DNA of 64,000 nucleotides from Chryseobacterium cheonjiense (lineage in GTDB: Bacteria > Bacteroidota > Bacteroidia > Flavobacteriales > Weeksellaceae): the NCBI RefSeq assembly GCF_012927265.1, contig NZ_JABBGF010000001.1, positions 1,982,502 to 2,046,501 on the forward strand, read 5' to 3'. The notes under the pieces were generated by a model, which was not told where the DNA came from, did not search any database, and saw only the letters and a list, made by a program, of their open reading frames with translations. Below, in pieces: positions 8,631 to 18,412 of the stretch. Within the stretch, counting starts at the first letter, position 1; each line of letters begins with the position of its first letter. A program made the translations under genes and the position numbers.

Positions 8631-10502
8631 TCAACTCAATACTTCTTTTTTATCTATATCCGGATCTTCTACCACAAGGTTTTCCAAAATAAAAACCTGT
8701 CTGTCCGGTGTATTTTTACCCATATAAAATTCCAGGAGCTGATCGATGGTCTGATCTTTTCCTACAACAACGGGTTCCAGGCGAATGTCTTTCCCGATAA
8801 AATGTTTGAATTCATCCGGTGAGATTTCTCCAAGACCTTTAAATCGGGTGATTTCAGGATTCTTTCCAAGTTCGCTCAGCGCTTTTAGTCTTTCTGCTTC
8901 AGAATAACAGTACCTTGTTTCTTTTTTATTTCTTACCCTGAATAATGGGGTCTGAAGAATGTAAAGGTGTCCGTTTTTAATAAGATCCGGGAAAAACTGA
9001 AGGAAGAACGTGATCATCAGAAGTCGGATGTGCATTCCGTCAACATCAGCATCAGTTGCAATAATCACCTGATTGTATCTTAAATCTTCCAGACTTTCTT
9101 CAATATTAAGGGCGGCCTGCAGCAAATTGAACTCTTCATTTTCATACACTACTTTCTTGGTCAGTCCGTAACAGTTCAACGGCTTCCCTTTTAATGAAAA
9201 TACCGCCTGTGTTTCTACATCCCTTGATTTGGTAATAGATCCCGATGCAGAATCCCCTTCTGTAATGAAGATCTGGGTTTCCCCTTTTCTTTCGTTTTTC
9301 TGATCGTTGTAATGCTGTCTGCAGTCACGAAGCTTCTTATTGTGAAGAGACACTTTCTTAGCCCGTTCTCTGGCCAGCTTCTGGATTCCTGAAAGTTCTT
9401 TTCGTTCTCTTTCTGAAATTAAAATTTTCCTTTGAATAGCCTCTGCTACTTCAGGATTTTTATGTAAAAAGTTATCTAATTTACTCTTCAGGAAATCAAT
9501 TACAAAAGTTCTTACGGTCGGTCCGTTCGGTCCGATGTCATTAGAACCCAGCTTTGTTTTGGTCTGGGATTCAAAAACAGGCTCTTCCACATTGATGGAA
9601 ATAGCTGCCACGATGGACTTTCTGACGTCGGAAGCATCAAAATTTTTATTGAAAAACTCACGGATGGTTTTTACATACGCTTCACGGAAAGCATTGAGGT
9701 GGGTTCCTCCCTGCGTGGTGTTCTGCCCATTAACGAAGGAGAAATATGTTTCTGTCTGAGATTTGTCGGTATGGGTGATCGCCACTTCGATATCACTGTC
9801 CTTCAGATGAACGATCGGATACAGGGTTTCATTTTCCAGCTCTTCTTCCAGCAAATCTTTCAGTCCGTTTTCGGAGTAAAAAGTTTCGCCGTTAAAAAAT
9901 ATTTTAAGTCCCGGATTAAGATAAGCATAATTGCGGAGCATTCTTTCGATATACTCTTTTCTAAACTTGAAATTCAGGAAAATATCACCGTCCGGAATAA
10001 ACGAGATCTCGGTTCCGTTTCGGTCGGACGTGTCCTTTTCATCATAATTTTCCGTAATCATTCCTTTGGAAAACTCGGCCATTTTCAATCTTCCGTCCCG
10101 GAACGAACGAACGCGGAAATATTCGGAAAGCGCGTTTACCGCTTTTGTACCGACACCATTCAGACCTACGGATTTCTTGAAGGCCTTACTGTCGTACTTC
10201 CCTCCTGTATTCATTTTAGAAACAGCATCCACTACTTTTCCGAGCGGAATTCCCCGCCCGAAATCACGGATGGTAACCTTGCCATCGTCTACTTTTATTT
10301 CGATTCTTTTACCTGATTTCATCCTGAACTCATCGATGGAGTTGTCCAGAATTTCTTTCAGTAAAATGTATATACCATCATCGGCAGAAGAACCGTCTCC
10401 CAGCTTCCCGATGTACATTCCGGGGCGCAAACGGATGTGTTCCTGCCAATCGAGGGTTCTGATGTTATCTTCGGAATAGATTGGATTTATCTCTTGTGAC
10501 AT
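8631..10502 (-). CDS. parE: DNA topoisomerase IV subunit B
   Basis: The ATPase subunit of topoisomerase IV, 623 residues from the chosen ATG. It has the GHKL ATPase (EILDNSIDE with Glu50 and Asn54; RPGMYIG near 26-32; [14 protein letters not shown]), the transducer domain, then the TOPRIM domain ([10 protein letters not shown] and DADVDGMHI) and the carboxy RFKGLGE block. An in-frame TTG at 10517 would add five residues, but it lies inside a promoter-like TATGTTTG box, so the ATG at 10502 is preferred. It heads the row parE, unknown membrane protein, parC, rhomboid, all on the minus strand with short gaps. Confidence 0.95.
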   Translation of the reverse strand: MSQEINPIYSEDNIRTLDWQEHIRLRPGMYIGKLGDGSSADDGIYILLKEILDNSIDEFRMKSGKRIEIKVDDGKVTIRDFGRGIPLGKVVDAVSKMNTGGKYDSKAFKKSVGLNGVGTKAVNALSEYFRVRSFRDGRLKMAEFSKGMITENYDEKDTSDRNGTEISFIPDGDIFLNFKFRKEYIERMLRNYAYLNPGLKIFFNGETFYSENGLKDLLEEELENETLYPIVHLKDSDIEVAITHTDKSQTETYFSFVNGQNTTQGGTHLNAFREAYVKTIREFFNKNFDASDVRKSIVAAISINVEEPVFESQTKTKLGSNDIGPNGPTVRTFVIDFLKSKLDNFLHKNPEVAEAIQRKILISERERKELSGIQKLARERAKKVSLHNKKLRDCRQHYNDQKNERKGETQIFITEGDSASGSITKSRDVETQAVFSLKGKPLNCYGLTKKVVYENEEFNLLQAALNIEESLEDLRYNQVIIATDADVDGMHIRLLMITFFLQFFPDLIKNGHLYILQTPLFRVRNKKETRYCYSEAERLKALSELGKNPEITRFKGLGEISPDEFKHFIGKDIRLEPVVVGKDQTIDQLLEFYMGKNTPDRQVFILENLVVEDPDIDKKEVLS

Positions 10503-10897
10503 ATGTAATTTCAGCAAACATACAAAAATACGAAATTGAACAAAAATATCCGAAGATTTTTATTCTATTTTTTAAAAAAAATATTGCGTTATTAACAATG
10601 AAATCATATATTTACATGTTAATAATTAAATAAAATACACTTTTATTAATAAATTTTATTATTACATCATAAAATATCTAATATTTATTAACCAGCAATA
10701 CCCATATCTGATGAAAAATTATATATTTTTATTAACGGTGAGTATAATTTATATTGAAAGTAATTTGCTTACAATGCAAAGGATTTACCAATTTAATTCC
10801 TAAAATGACAATATCACGCTTTCAATAGTGTGTTATCTGATAAGATATAGTGCATTATAATCACAAAATCAACCATAATATTTACGCGCATTTTCTG
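10503..10897. other. AT-rich intergenic region between divergent parE and sensor kinase genes
   Basis: About 400 bases of very AT-rich DNA. The left end holds the parE promoter boxes. A 30-codon open frame on the plus strand (10711-10803) begins with a signal-peptide-like MKNYIFLLTVSIIY; it could be a tiny secreted peptide or the remnant of one, but it has no further support. No clear promoter for the sensor kinase could be placed. Confidence 0.4.
10515..10530 (-). promoter_or_regulatory. Promoter -7 boxes for the parE operon
   Basis: On the minus strand two adjacent TAnnTTTG matches occur, TATTTTTG (10530-10523) and TATGTTTG (10522-10515). The nearer one would start transcription around 10510, a few bases before the parE ATG at 10502. 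Confidence 0.45.
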
Positions 10898-13819
10898 ATG
10901 AAGATAAAGCGTGTAACCGTATTTTTTATACTACTGGTTTCATCAGAATACATGTCGCAAATTCCCGGACTAATCAATTACAATGAGGAGAATGGCCTGT
11001 ATTGTTCTTATAATTATACTTTATCTCAGGATAAAAACGGATTTATATGGATTGGAAGCGATAACGGATTTTTCAGATTTGATGGCGTAGAGTTCAAAAA
11101 TTACAGTAAAGGATTAAAAAATATTGAGATATTAGGGCTTACCCCTTTGTCGAATGGAGAAGTTTTTATCATTCCATTTTTAAATGATTTCGCTTATCTT
11201 AAAAATGGCGTCATCCATAATACCAATACAGATCCCGAACTGAATAAAATGCAGTTCCCTTCTGTATTTCCCATATTTTTTAATGATAAAAAAAGAGATG
11301 AGATCATGTTTTTTGCTCATGATAATCCGAAAAATATTTATCGATATAAAGACCGGAAAATTAAAACAACTTCTCTGGATACCGGTTTGAAAGTGTATAA
11401 AGGATTTCATTATGATTTCGACTCTCATACTTTATTTTTACAGAGCATGCCGGGTAAAATTATTTCATACAATATTCTTACAAAAAAGAAAAAAGATTTT
11501 AAAATCGATGCCAATAAGGATGAATGCGCAATTGTAATGAAAAACAATATACTCATTACGACTTTAAATGGTAAAAAAATTTCATTTTATTATAGAGCAT
11601 CAGGTTCGTTTAAAAAATTAAAATCGATAACATTAAAAGATCCAGACACAATATATGGAATATATGTAGATGATTATGACAGGCTTTGGGTATCACTGCT
11701 TAATGGGGGAATTCTTTACTTTGATCAGGCAATTTCAGATTCTTCTCCTATGAAAAAGCCTTATCATTTCCTTAAAGAATATCTAATTAATGGTGTTTTG
11801 GTAGATAAGGACAAAAATATATGGTTTTCTTCAAAAAATGACGGAATATTTTTTCTTTCCCAGAAATTTTTCACTTCTTACATCAATTTTCCCATCAACA
11901 ATAACTCCTATATTACTGCAATTGCATCAAACTCAAATTCTATACTGCTTGGTTATAATAGTTCTAACGGGGCATCTTATTCTTTCAGCAAAGGGTCCAG
12001 AGAGTTTTCTTTCAATTCTTCAAAAAAAATAGAACACAGAGCCATCTATGCCAATAATGACATTGCTATTTTCGGGCAAAATCAGGAAGCATTTCAGATG
12101 AATCTATCAAACTTTAAAGCAGTTCCTCTTAAGATCGGTTTTAAGAATGTGGTGTCTTACGGAAATAACGAAGTACTTATAAGCAGCCATTCCGGATTGT
12201 TTTCCTACAATTACAAAGATCGCAAAATTTCTGATACTCTTCTTAATGAAAGAAATTACACTGCATTACCTTATACTCCTGACAGCCTGTTTGTGGGCTA
12301 CCTAAAAGATTTATATAAGTTGAACACAAAAACTAAACAAAAAAAATTATTTTTAAAAGACTATTATTTTACCGATTTAAAGAAGCTGAAAGAAAATTTA
12401 TACCTGGGTGCTACAAACCTGCACGGCATTATATTATTTAATAACCATAAAGTGTTGCAACAAATCACAAGCAAAAACGGCTTAATAAGCAACCAGATTA
12501 AAAAAACAGACATTGAAAATGACCATGTATTCTGGGCAAGCAGCAATGCGGGGCTAATGAGGGTTGAGCTTAAAAAAAACGAACCTAAAATAAGTATTTT
12601 TACCAGAATAGACGGTTTACCTTCTGATAAGGTAGCAGGGTGCGTCATAAGAGGAGATACTTTGTATGCTGCAACATCTAAAGGATTAGGCATTTTTTCC
12701 ATTAAAAACATGATGATACAACAAAAGTACATCAATAAAAAAGTCATTATCAATTCAGTTATTATAGGAGGAAAAGAATATTTTAACCTGCGGCAGAAAA
12801 TTTCAGATATTTTCCCCAATAACGATGTTATTTTCAAGCTTAGTTTTTTAGATTATGCTTCTCAGGGAAAAATTAGCTATAAATATAAAGTGGAAGGTTT
12901 AAGTAAATCATGGCAGATCAGTAATTCTTCCAAAATTATTCTCAATTCTCTACCGCCTGGTAAATATATTTTCAAAGTATACGGTTTAGGATATAACGGC
13001 AAACGTTCTTACATATATACGGAATTGCCGTTTGAAATAAAGCCTCAGTTCTGGCAAACCTTATGGTTCACAATATTCGTTATTATACTCATCATTGCTG
13101 TATTGGTAGTAATTGTAAACGCATATATTCAGAAGCTGCGGAATAAAAAGCTTAAAAATATCTTATATGAAAAGAAAATTGCCGAACTAGAACTTCAGGC
13201 AATTAAAGCTCAGATCAATCCTCATTTCATTTACAACTGTCTTAATTCCATACAATTTCTATTGTATAAGAAAGACTATGAGGAAACTGAAAATTATCTG
13301 AATATTTTTTCCCAGATGATCAGGAAGACGCTTCAATATTCTGAACATGCTTTCATGTCTATAAATGAAGAGGTGGAATACCTTTCTATTTACCTGAACA
13401 TGGAGAAACTTCGTCTTAAAGAACAGTTTGACTATAAGATTATTGTTTCAGAAGAAATTGATCCGGGCTGGCATATACCTTCCCTTCTTGTACAACCTTT
13501 TGTAGAAAATGCCATAAAGCACGGCATTTCTGGTTTGAAAAACAGAAAAGGAAGTATAGAAGTTACTTTTAATTATAAACATCCGGCCCTTTGCATTACT
13601 ATTAAAGATAATGGGACAGGGTTTCCTGATAAATATGAACTTACCGGAAAGGAAAATTCTTTTGGGGTTAAACTATCACAAAAAAGAATAGATACCTTTA
13701 AGCAATTATTTAATACAAATATTATTTTAGAGATCAATAATCTTTCAGAAAAAAAACAAACACAGGGTACAGAAATTAAATTATATATAACGCCATATGA
13801 AAACCAGATTACAAGTTAA
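10898..13819 (+). CDS. LytS-type sensor histidine kinase with extracellular beta-propeller
   Basis: A 973-residue membrane sensor. A signal peptide (about 1-20) is followed by a large periplasmic region of two-component-regulator propeller repeats, with blades such as FIWIGSDNGFFRFDG, LWVSLLNGGILYF and IWFSSKNDGIFFL. A Y_Y_Y domain follows (KYKVEGLSKSW...LPPGKYIFKV). One transmembrane helix lies near 720-745. The cytoplasmic part has the His_kinase domain with the phospho-acceptor block QINPHFIYNCLNS (His near 775) and a HATPase_c domain with N-box QPFVENAIKHG and the GTGFP box. The ATG at 10898 is preferred to the upstream GTG at 10850, because it begins the signal peptide directly. Its end overlaps the next gene, a LytTR regulator and its obvious partner. 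The signal is unknown. Confidence 0.92.
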   Translation: MKIKRVTVFFILLVSSEYMSQIPGLINYNEENGLYCSYNYTLSQDKNGFIWIGSDNGFFRFDGVEFKNYSKGLKNIEILGLTPLSNGEVFIIPFLNDFAYLKNGVIHNTNTDPELNKMQFPSVFPIFFNDKKRDEIMFFAHDNPKNIYRYKDRKIKTTSLDTGLKVYKGFHYDFDSHTLFLQSMPGKIISYNILTKKKKDFKIDANKDECAIVMKNNILITTLNGKKISFYYRASGSFKKLKSITLKDPDTIYGIYVDDYDRLWVSLLNGGILYFDQAISDSSPMKKPYHFLKEYLINGVLVDKDKNIWFSSKNDGIFFLSQKFFTSYINFPINNNSYITAIASNSNSILLGYNSSNGASYSFSKGSREFSFNSSKKIEHRAIYANNDIAIFGQNQEAFQMNLSNFKAVPLKIGFKNVVSYGNNEVLISSHSGLFSYNYKDRKISDTLLNERNYTALPYTPDSLFVGYLKDLYKLNTKTKQKKLFLKDYYFTDLKKLKENLYLGATNLHGIILFNNHKVLQQITSKNGLISNQIKKTDIENDHVFWASSNAGLMRVELKKNEPKISIFTRIDGLPSDKVAGCVIRGDTLYAATSKGLGIFSIKNMMIQQKYINKKVIINSVIIGGKEYFNLRQKISDIFPNNDVIFKLSFLDYASQGKISYKYKVEGLSKSWQISNSSKIILNSLPPGKYIFKVYGLGYNGKRSYIYTELPFEIKPQFWQTLWFTIFVIILIIAVLVVIVNAYIQKLRNKKLKNILYEKKIAELELQAIKAQINPHFIYNCLNSIQFLLYKKDYEETENYLNIFSQMIRKTLQYSEHAFMSINEEVEYLSIYLNMEKLRLKEQFDYKIIVSEEIDPGWHIPSLLVQPFVENAIKHGISGLKNRKGSIEVTFNYKHPALCITIKDNGTGFPDKYELTGKENSFGVKLSQKRIDTFKQLFNTNIILEINNLSEKKQTQGTEIKLYITPYENQITS

Positions 13820-14534
13820 TATTATTGATGACGAACCGGACGGCAGAGACTATATCGCTTTACTGCTTAAAAACGAATTTCCCGAATTGACGGTAACATT
13901 CCAAACCGGAAATATAGATGATGCATACATTCATCTTACCAGAAATACGCCTGATATTTTATTTTTAGATATTCAGCTTACAGATGGGACGGCATTTGAA
14001 CTGCTTTCAAAGTTTCAAAATATTTCATCACAGATTATTTTCATCACAGCTTATGAAAATTTTGCTATTCAGGCCATTAAAAACAGTGCTACCGATTACC
14101 TGCTGAAACCAATTAAAAAAATGGATTTTGTAATTTCCGTAAATAAAGCACTGGAAAATATCCGGAAAAACAAAAAGCCTTATTCCGGTTCCGGAGATAC
14201 GGATATGTCTAAAGTAAACTTACCCACATTACAGGGCTTTAAAAGAATAAACATTTCGGATATTATACGGTGTGAGGCAGATTCCAACTACACTGTTTTT
14301 TATTTATGCGATAAAACAAAAATAGTAGTATCCAAGACGTTACAGGATTTTGAAGATCAGTTTTTCAATCACGGGTTCTTCAGGGTGCATCATAAACATC
14401 TTATTAACCTGAAACACATGAAAGAGTATATAAAAGGAAAAGGAGGCCAGGTTATAATGACAGACAATTCTGTGCTGGATGTTTCTGTAAGAAAAAAAAC
14501 ATATTTCCTGCAAAGAATACAATATATAGAATAA
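13797..14534 (+). CDS. LytTR-type response regulator
   Basis: A 245-residue DNA-binding response regulator. The receiver domain has acidic residues Asp11/Asp12 in the IIDDEP block, the phospho-acceptor Asp58 in ILFLDIQL, and the LLKPIKK segment with the conserved lysine. The LytTR DNA-binding domain spans about 138-240 (ISDIIRCEADSNYTVFYL, then FFRVHHKHLINLKHM). Its start overlaps the last 23 bases of the sensor kinase gene, so the two are co-translated and almost certainly form one signalling pair. The T9SS gene directly downstream is a possible target, though this is only inferred from position. Confidence 0.93.
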   Translation: MKTRLQVNIIDDEPDGRDYIALLLKNEFPELTVTFQTGNIDDAYIHLTRNTPDILFLDIQLTDGTAFELLSKFQNISSQIIFITAYENFAIQAIKNSATDYLLKPIKKMDFVISVNKALENIRKNKKPYSGSGDTDMSKVNLPTLQGFKRINISDIIRCEADSNYTVFYLCDKTKIVVSKTLQDFEDQFFNHGFFRVHHKHLINLKHMKEYIKGKGGQVIMTDNSVLDVSVRKKTYFLQRIQYIE

Positions 14535-14560
14535 AGAGTGGGTTTAATTCACTCTTTTTT
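14533..14560 (+). terminator. Terminator after the LytTR regulator
   Basis: An eight-base-pair stem (AAAGAGTG with CACTCTTT) is followed by a run of T. It ends the sensor kinase/regulator operon. Confidence 0.7.
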
Positions 14561-14666
14561 AATTACATTAATCACTTACTCATGAATTAGGAACAGTTAC
14601 TCGTTTCTGGTTGATAGAAATTGAACTTGTATGTAATCTTGTAACGTAATTATTAATTATATTACT

Positions 14667-16886
14667 ATGAAAACAAAATTAATTTCTATTAAAACATTAT
14701 CATTTTTGCTTCCGCTATTAATGAATAATCTTACCCATGCACAAAACATTGTAAAAAATCCGAGTTTTGAGGATGGACCTATGTTGTGTGATCCAAATAG
14801 TTCTTTGGGATTAGGATCATGTGATTTGGCTCGAGGGCCTGTAAATGATTGGACAGGAACCGTAAAACCCGCTTCGTATTATCCATATGGCACTGGACGT
14901 GTCAGTAAAAATAATGCAGGCTGTTCTCATGCACAATTTCCAAATAACATGACCACACCTTACGGAGAAAAAGCAGTATGGCTTAAATTAACACATTACT
15001 TAACTGGTGTTGAAGAATGTACCGCTATCGGAAAATTTACAACAGGTACCATGGCTGCTGGAAGATATAAAATTTCTTTGGCTGCAATTGGATATCCTAA
15101 TATACCCTATGTTCCACATGATAAACACACTCTGCAGGTCGTTTTAGTACAGAAAGCTACCGGTCAGGAAAAGTTGATTAGCGAGTTTTATATTCCTAAA
15201 AATAATGGCACGCAGCCTTGGAAGGAATATGGAAACTCTTTTAATATATCTAATAATGAGTCTGGAAAATATGATGAGGTACATTTAAGACTAAAGACAT
15301 TTTCTGTATCAGACATTATACCAAATGGAGGTCTATCATATTACATGCAATGTATTTTTGCAGATAACTTAATAATTGGACCTGCAGATACTACAACTAC
15401 CCCTTCAGGAAACTACAATCTTGCAGCTTTCGACAATGACGGTGATGTGGGTGCTGAACCATATTTTCCTATTGCACCTAATGATGACATCTGGTCCGGC
15501 AGGGACATTTGGAACCGTACTACAAAAAACGGACTTAGCATTACCAATGAAAACCCTGGATACTCAAGTGATTCTAAAAAATACAATGTCATGAGATTCA
15601 GGGTACGTAATATTGGTTTAAGTCCTTCTCAGCCAAGTTATGCAAAACTTTACTGGACTATGGGCGCCACCGGAGAAACATGGGATACGAATACATCACC
15701 CGTATCGCCTTCCTCTTCTTCAGCTCTCAACGCATGGGACGGATCAAAATGTATTGTAAACCCTTCCAATAATAACTGTGTAGTGGCAGGTGGCGAATTA
15801 AAAGGAGCCAGCAATCAGTTTAACCCTAATGCTCAGGCTTATGTACCCGGAAAAGGCTTCCCCATTCCAGTATTGCAGCCGGGTGAAGAATACATTATTG
15901 ACGCACAATGGCGTCCCATAGATCCCGCAAAATATGGCAAAGCCGATATTATAAAGAACCCAATGATCTGTTTCTTAGGAAGAATTGTAGACAGCAACGA
16001 CCCCATGTTTGGAGAATATGCTACTGATGTCAGTAATAATCCCCAATTGCATCCTTTCAGGAATAATATTAAAAACAACAATAATGTCGTAACCTATAAC
16101 ACCGAGACCATAGCCCTGAAGTCGGGAGAAGGTTTCCCGGGAACCATATTTGTTAACAATCCAGGGCTTGAGCCTAAAAAAGTTGATGTGCAAATAGCAG
16201 AACAGATGATTACAGGTAATCCTTTTAACAGCATTGGAGGCAGATTTAACCTTATACTAGACGATATATTGTGGGATAAATGGGTAAATGGCGGGTCAAG
16301 TGCCAATGGAATAGAAATCTCAAATTGGGATCATCATGAATTACTTGTCACAAACTCTTCAATTGCCAGACTAAACAATATTTTGCTGGAAACGGGAGAG
16401 CACAGAGCTATTCAGTTATATTTCTCCCTGCCGACTCCTACTGATGTTGTAAACAATTATCACTATTCAGTCACTCAGCATTTAACCGAATCCCCTGATG
16501 AAGAATTTGGAAGCGTTTGTAATTTTCTGCTTTCCATAAATGCACCGCAACAGGAAGAAGGTGAGGAAATTTATGGTAATTCTTCCGATGAGCCTGTAGA
16601 TACTGCACCGGAAGCTGCATCTGTATTCGGGGAGGAAATGAAGCTTTATCCAAATCCTACATTTGATATAACGACTCTTGATTTTACATTAATTCAGAAT
16701 ACAGAAGTAAGCATAGACATTCTTGATACATTTGGGAAAACAGCAAAAACAGTTATAAGTTCAGAAAAGCTGGATAAAGGCAGACAATCAGTAAAAATTG
16801 ATACCTCAGATCTTAATACGGGAATCTACAGAGTTATCATTCACAGTTCTTCCGAAAACAGGCTTATTAATTTAATTAAAAAATAA
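14667..16886 (+). CDS. T9SS-secreted protein with N-terminal CBM-like domain
   Basis: A 739-residue secreted protein. The signal peptide (about 1-25, ending THAQ) is followed by a domain starting IVKNPSFEDGP, a start typical of carbohydrate-binding-like jelly-roll domains in Bacteroidota. The long middle region (about 240-620) is rich in Asn, Pro and aromatic residues and shows no catalytic signature that I recognise. The last 80 residues form a type A T9SS sorting domain: LYPNPTFD, the strand IDILDTFGKTAK, LDKGRQSVKIDTSDLNTGIYRVII and a terminal basic LIKK. The product is expected to be exported across the outer membrane and anchored or released. Its role is unknown. Confidence 0.85.
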   Translation: MKTKLISIKTLSFLLPLLMNNLTHAQNIVKNPSFEDGPMLCDPNSSLGLGSCDLARGPVNDWTGTVKPASYYPYGTGRVSKNNAGCSHAQFPNNMTTPYGEKAVWLKLTHYLTGVEECTAIGKFTTGTMAAGRYKISLAAIGYPNIPYVPHDKHTLQVVLVQKATGQEKLISEFYIPKNNGTQPWKEYGNSFNISNNESGKYDEVHLRLKTFSVSDIIPNGGLSYYMQCIFADNLIIGPADTTTTPSGNYNLAAFDNDGDVGAEPYFPIAPNDDIWSGRDIWNRTTKNGLSITNENPGYSSDSKKYNVMRFRVRNIGLSPSQPSYAKLYWTMGATGETWDTNTSPVSPSSSSALNAWDGSKCIVNPSNNNCVVAGGELKGASNQFNPNAQAYVPGKGFPIPVLQPGEEYIIDAQWRPIDPAKYGKADIIKNPMICFLGRIVDSNDPMFGEYATDVSNNPQLHPFRNNIKNNNNVVTYNTETIALKSGEGFPGTIFVNNPGLEPKKVDVQIAEQMITGNPFNSIGGRFNLILDDILWDKWVNGGSSANGIEISNWDHHELLVTNSSIARLNNILLETGEHRAIQLYFSLPTPTDVVNNYHYSVTQHLTESPDEEFGSVCNFLLSINAPQQEEGEEIYGNSSDEPVDTAPEAASVFGEEMKLYPNPTFDITTLDFTLIQNTEVSIDILDTFGKTAKTVISSEKLDKGRQSVKIDTSDLNTGIYRVIIHSSSENRLINLIKK

Positions 16887-16909
16887 TCAATCATAAATTT
16901 AAGTTTACC

Positions 16910-16940
16910 AAAGTCCGCAGCTTATAAAGTTACGGGCTTT
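16910..16940 (+). terminator. Terminator after T9SS protein gene
   Basis: AAAGTCCG pairs with CGGGCTTT (one G-T pair), followed by TTTCTTT on the plus strand. Confidence 0.65.
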
Positions 16941-17089
16941 TTCTTTATAATCAGTTCAGGAATTATTAAGTCATAATACAAAAATCACCCTCATTTCTAA
17001 AGCATGGATCATCAAAACAATATTATTACCCTCTACATTTCGATATGGAGAAAAAATGAATTAAATTCGGTAAGTAAAAAACAGTTTTA

Positions 17090-18238
17090 ATGATACAACT
17101 TCCTTTATCTAAACTTTCCGATGTCGGAACATCGATTTTCAGCCAGATGACGCAGCTGTCGAATGAGAATGAGGCGATCAATCTTTCCCAGGGATTCCCG
17201 GATTTTATGCCGGATCCTGAATTACTCGGTTACGTTGACCATTTTATCAGGAAAGGATTTAATCAATACGCACCAATGGGCGGAATGATGGCTCTAAAGG
17301 AAGAAATTGCGAAAAAAATTGAAAATTCTCATAAGGCTGTCTACCATCCTGATCTGGAAATTACCATAACTGCAGGAGGAACGCAGGCTATTTTTACCGC
17401 TATTGCAAGCTTTATAAAAAAAGATGACGAAGTCATTGTCTTCGAACCTGCCTATGATTGCTATGAACCTACGGTTGAGCTGTTTGGAGGAATTGTCAGG
17501 CGTTTTGAAATGAAAGCTCCGGAGTATGAAATCGACTGGAATGCTGTAAAGAATCTGGTGACAGAAAAAACAAAAATGATCATCCTCAACAACCCGAATA
17601 ATCCTTCAGGAAAGGTTTTGAAGGAAAATGACTTTCAGGAACTGATCAAAATCGTTGAAAATACTTCCATTCTTATTTTAAGCGATGAGGTATATGAAAA
17701 TATTGTTTTTGACGGGCGACAGCATATCAGCATCTGTGCCTATCCCGAACTGAAAGAACGAAGTTTATTAGCAGCCTCCTTCGGAAAGCTGTTTCATGTA
17801 ACAGGATGGAAAACAGGCTATTGCGCCGCTCCCGAAAATCTGACTGCAGAATTCAGAAAGGTTCATCAGTTCAATGTGTTTTCCGTGAACAGTCCTATTC
17901 AGCTTGCTTTGGCAGAATATATGAAAAACCCTGACCACTACAACGGATTAAGCGCTTTTTTCCAGGAAAAACGGGACTTTCTGAGACAGGGCCTTGCCGG
18001 TACGGCTTTCGAACTGTTAGATTGTGAGGGAACGTATTTCCAGGCTTTAAAATATAATAAGCTTTCTGATAAAAGTGATATTGATTTTGCCCGCGAACTT
18101 ACGATTACCCATAAAGTAGCCTCCGTTCCGTTTTCATCTTTTTATAAAAACAGGCTGAATGAAAACGTGATCCGTGTATGCTTTGCGAAAAAGCAGGAAA
18201 CATTGGAAAAAGCAATCGAAAATTTGTCGAAAATATAA
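17090..18238 (+). CDS. Methionine aminotransferase (PLP fold type I)
   Basis: A 382-residue pyridoxal-phosphate aminotransferase of the YbdL/kynurenine-aminotransferase group, which transaminates methionine and other hydrophobic or aromatic amino acids. The start (INLSQGFPDFMPDPEL, about 31-46) and the gly-rich TITAGGTQAIFTA block are typical. NNPNNPSGK holds the PLP-binding Asn, LSDEVYE the Asp, and SFGKLFHVTGWK the Schiff-base Lys233. A carboxy-terminal arginine in NVIRVCFAKK should hold the substrate carboxylate. The enzyme is cytosolic, and its length is normal. It ends just before a cluster of palindromes shared with the array at 39-40 kb. Confidence 0.9.
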   Translation: MIQLPLSKLSDVGTSIFSQMTQLSNENEAINLSQGFPDFMPDPELLGYVDHFIRKGFNQYAPMGGMMALKEEIAKKIENSHKAVYHPDLEITITAGGTQAIFTAIASFIKKDDEVIVFEPAYDCYEPTVELFGGIVRRFEMKAPEYEIDWNAVKNLVTEKTKMIILNNPNNPSGKVLKENDFQELIKIVENTSILILSDEVYENIVFDGRQHISICAYPELKERSLLAASFGKLFHVTGWKTGYCAAPENLTAEFRKVHQFNVFSVNSPIQLALAEYMKNPDHYNGLSAFFQEKRDFLRQGLAGTAFELLDCEGTYFQALKYNKLSDKSDIDFARELTITHKVASVPFSSFYKNRLNENVIRVCFAKKQETLEKAIENLSKI

Positions 18239-18246
18239 ATAAAAAA

Positions 18247-18271
18247 GGTGGCTTCGAGAGCCTCAGCCACC
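18247..18271. repeat. Palindromic repeat, exact inverted copy of the 39-40 kb element
   Basis: The 25-base imperfect palindrome has seven-base arms (GGTGGCT and AGCCACC) around the core TCGAGAGCC. It is the exact reverse complement of the element at 39246-39270, about 21 kb away. Lying right after the aminotransferase stop codon, it can also act as part of a terminator. Confidence 0.8.
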
Positions 18272-18277
18272 GTTTGT

Positions 18278-18305
18278 TGGTGATTTCTCGAACCTCAATC
18301 ACCAA
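18278..18305. repeat. Second palindrome of the same family (degenerate)
   Basis: Nine-base arms (about TTGGTGATT and AATCACCAA) flank a core TCTCGAACCTC that resembles the CTTCGAGAGCCTCAG core of the family. It lies directly after the first palindrome. Confidence 0.55.
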
Positions 18306-18370
18306 AAAAATCCAGTACTGAGAATTTCGATTATTAATAAATCCAGCACTGAAAACCTGGGTTACTCATT

Positions 18371-18409
18371 AAAATCCGGCGGCTGAGGTCCTTGAAGCCG
18401 CCGGATTTT
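18371..18409. terminator. Bidirectional terminator built on the same palindrome
   Basis: The arms AAAATCCGGCGGCT and AGCCGCCGGATTTT pair perfectly over 14 bases with A and T tracts at the ends. The inside (GGCGGCTGAGG...GAAGCCGCC) is a GC-shifted version of the GGTGGCT...AGCCACC element. It sits between the convergent aminotransferase and SDR genes. Confidence 0.8.
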
Positions 18410-18412
18410 AAT

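Noticed and set aside
10503..10517. Upstream TTG start of parE
   Set aside because: It lies inside a TAnnTTTG promoter box; the ATG at 10502 fits the family N terminus.
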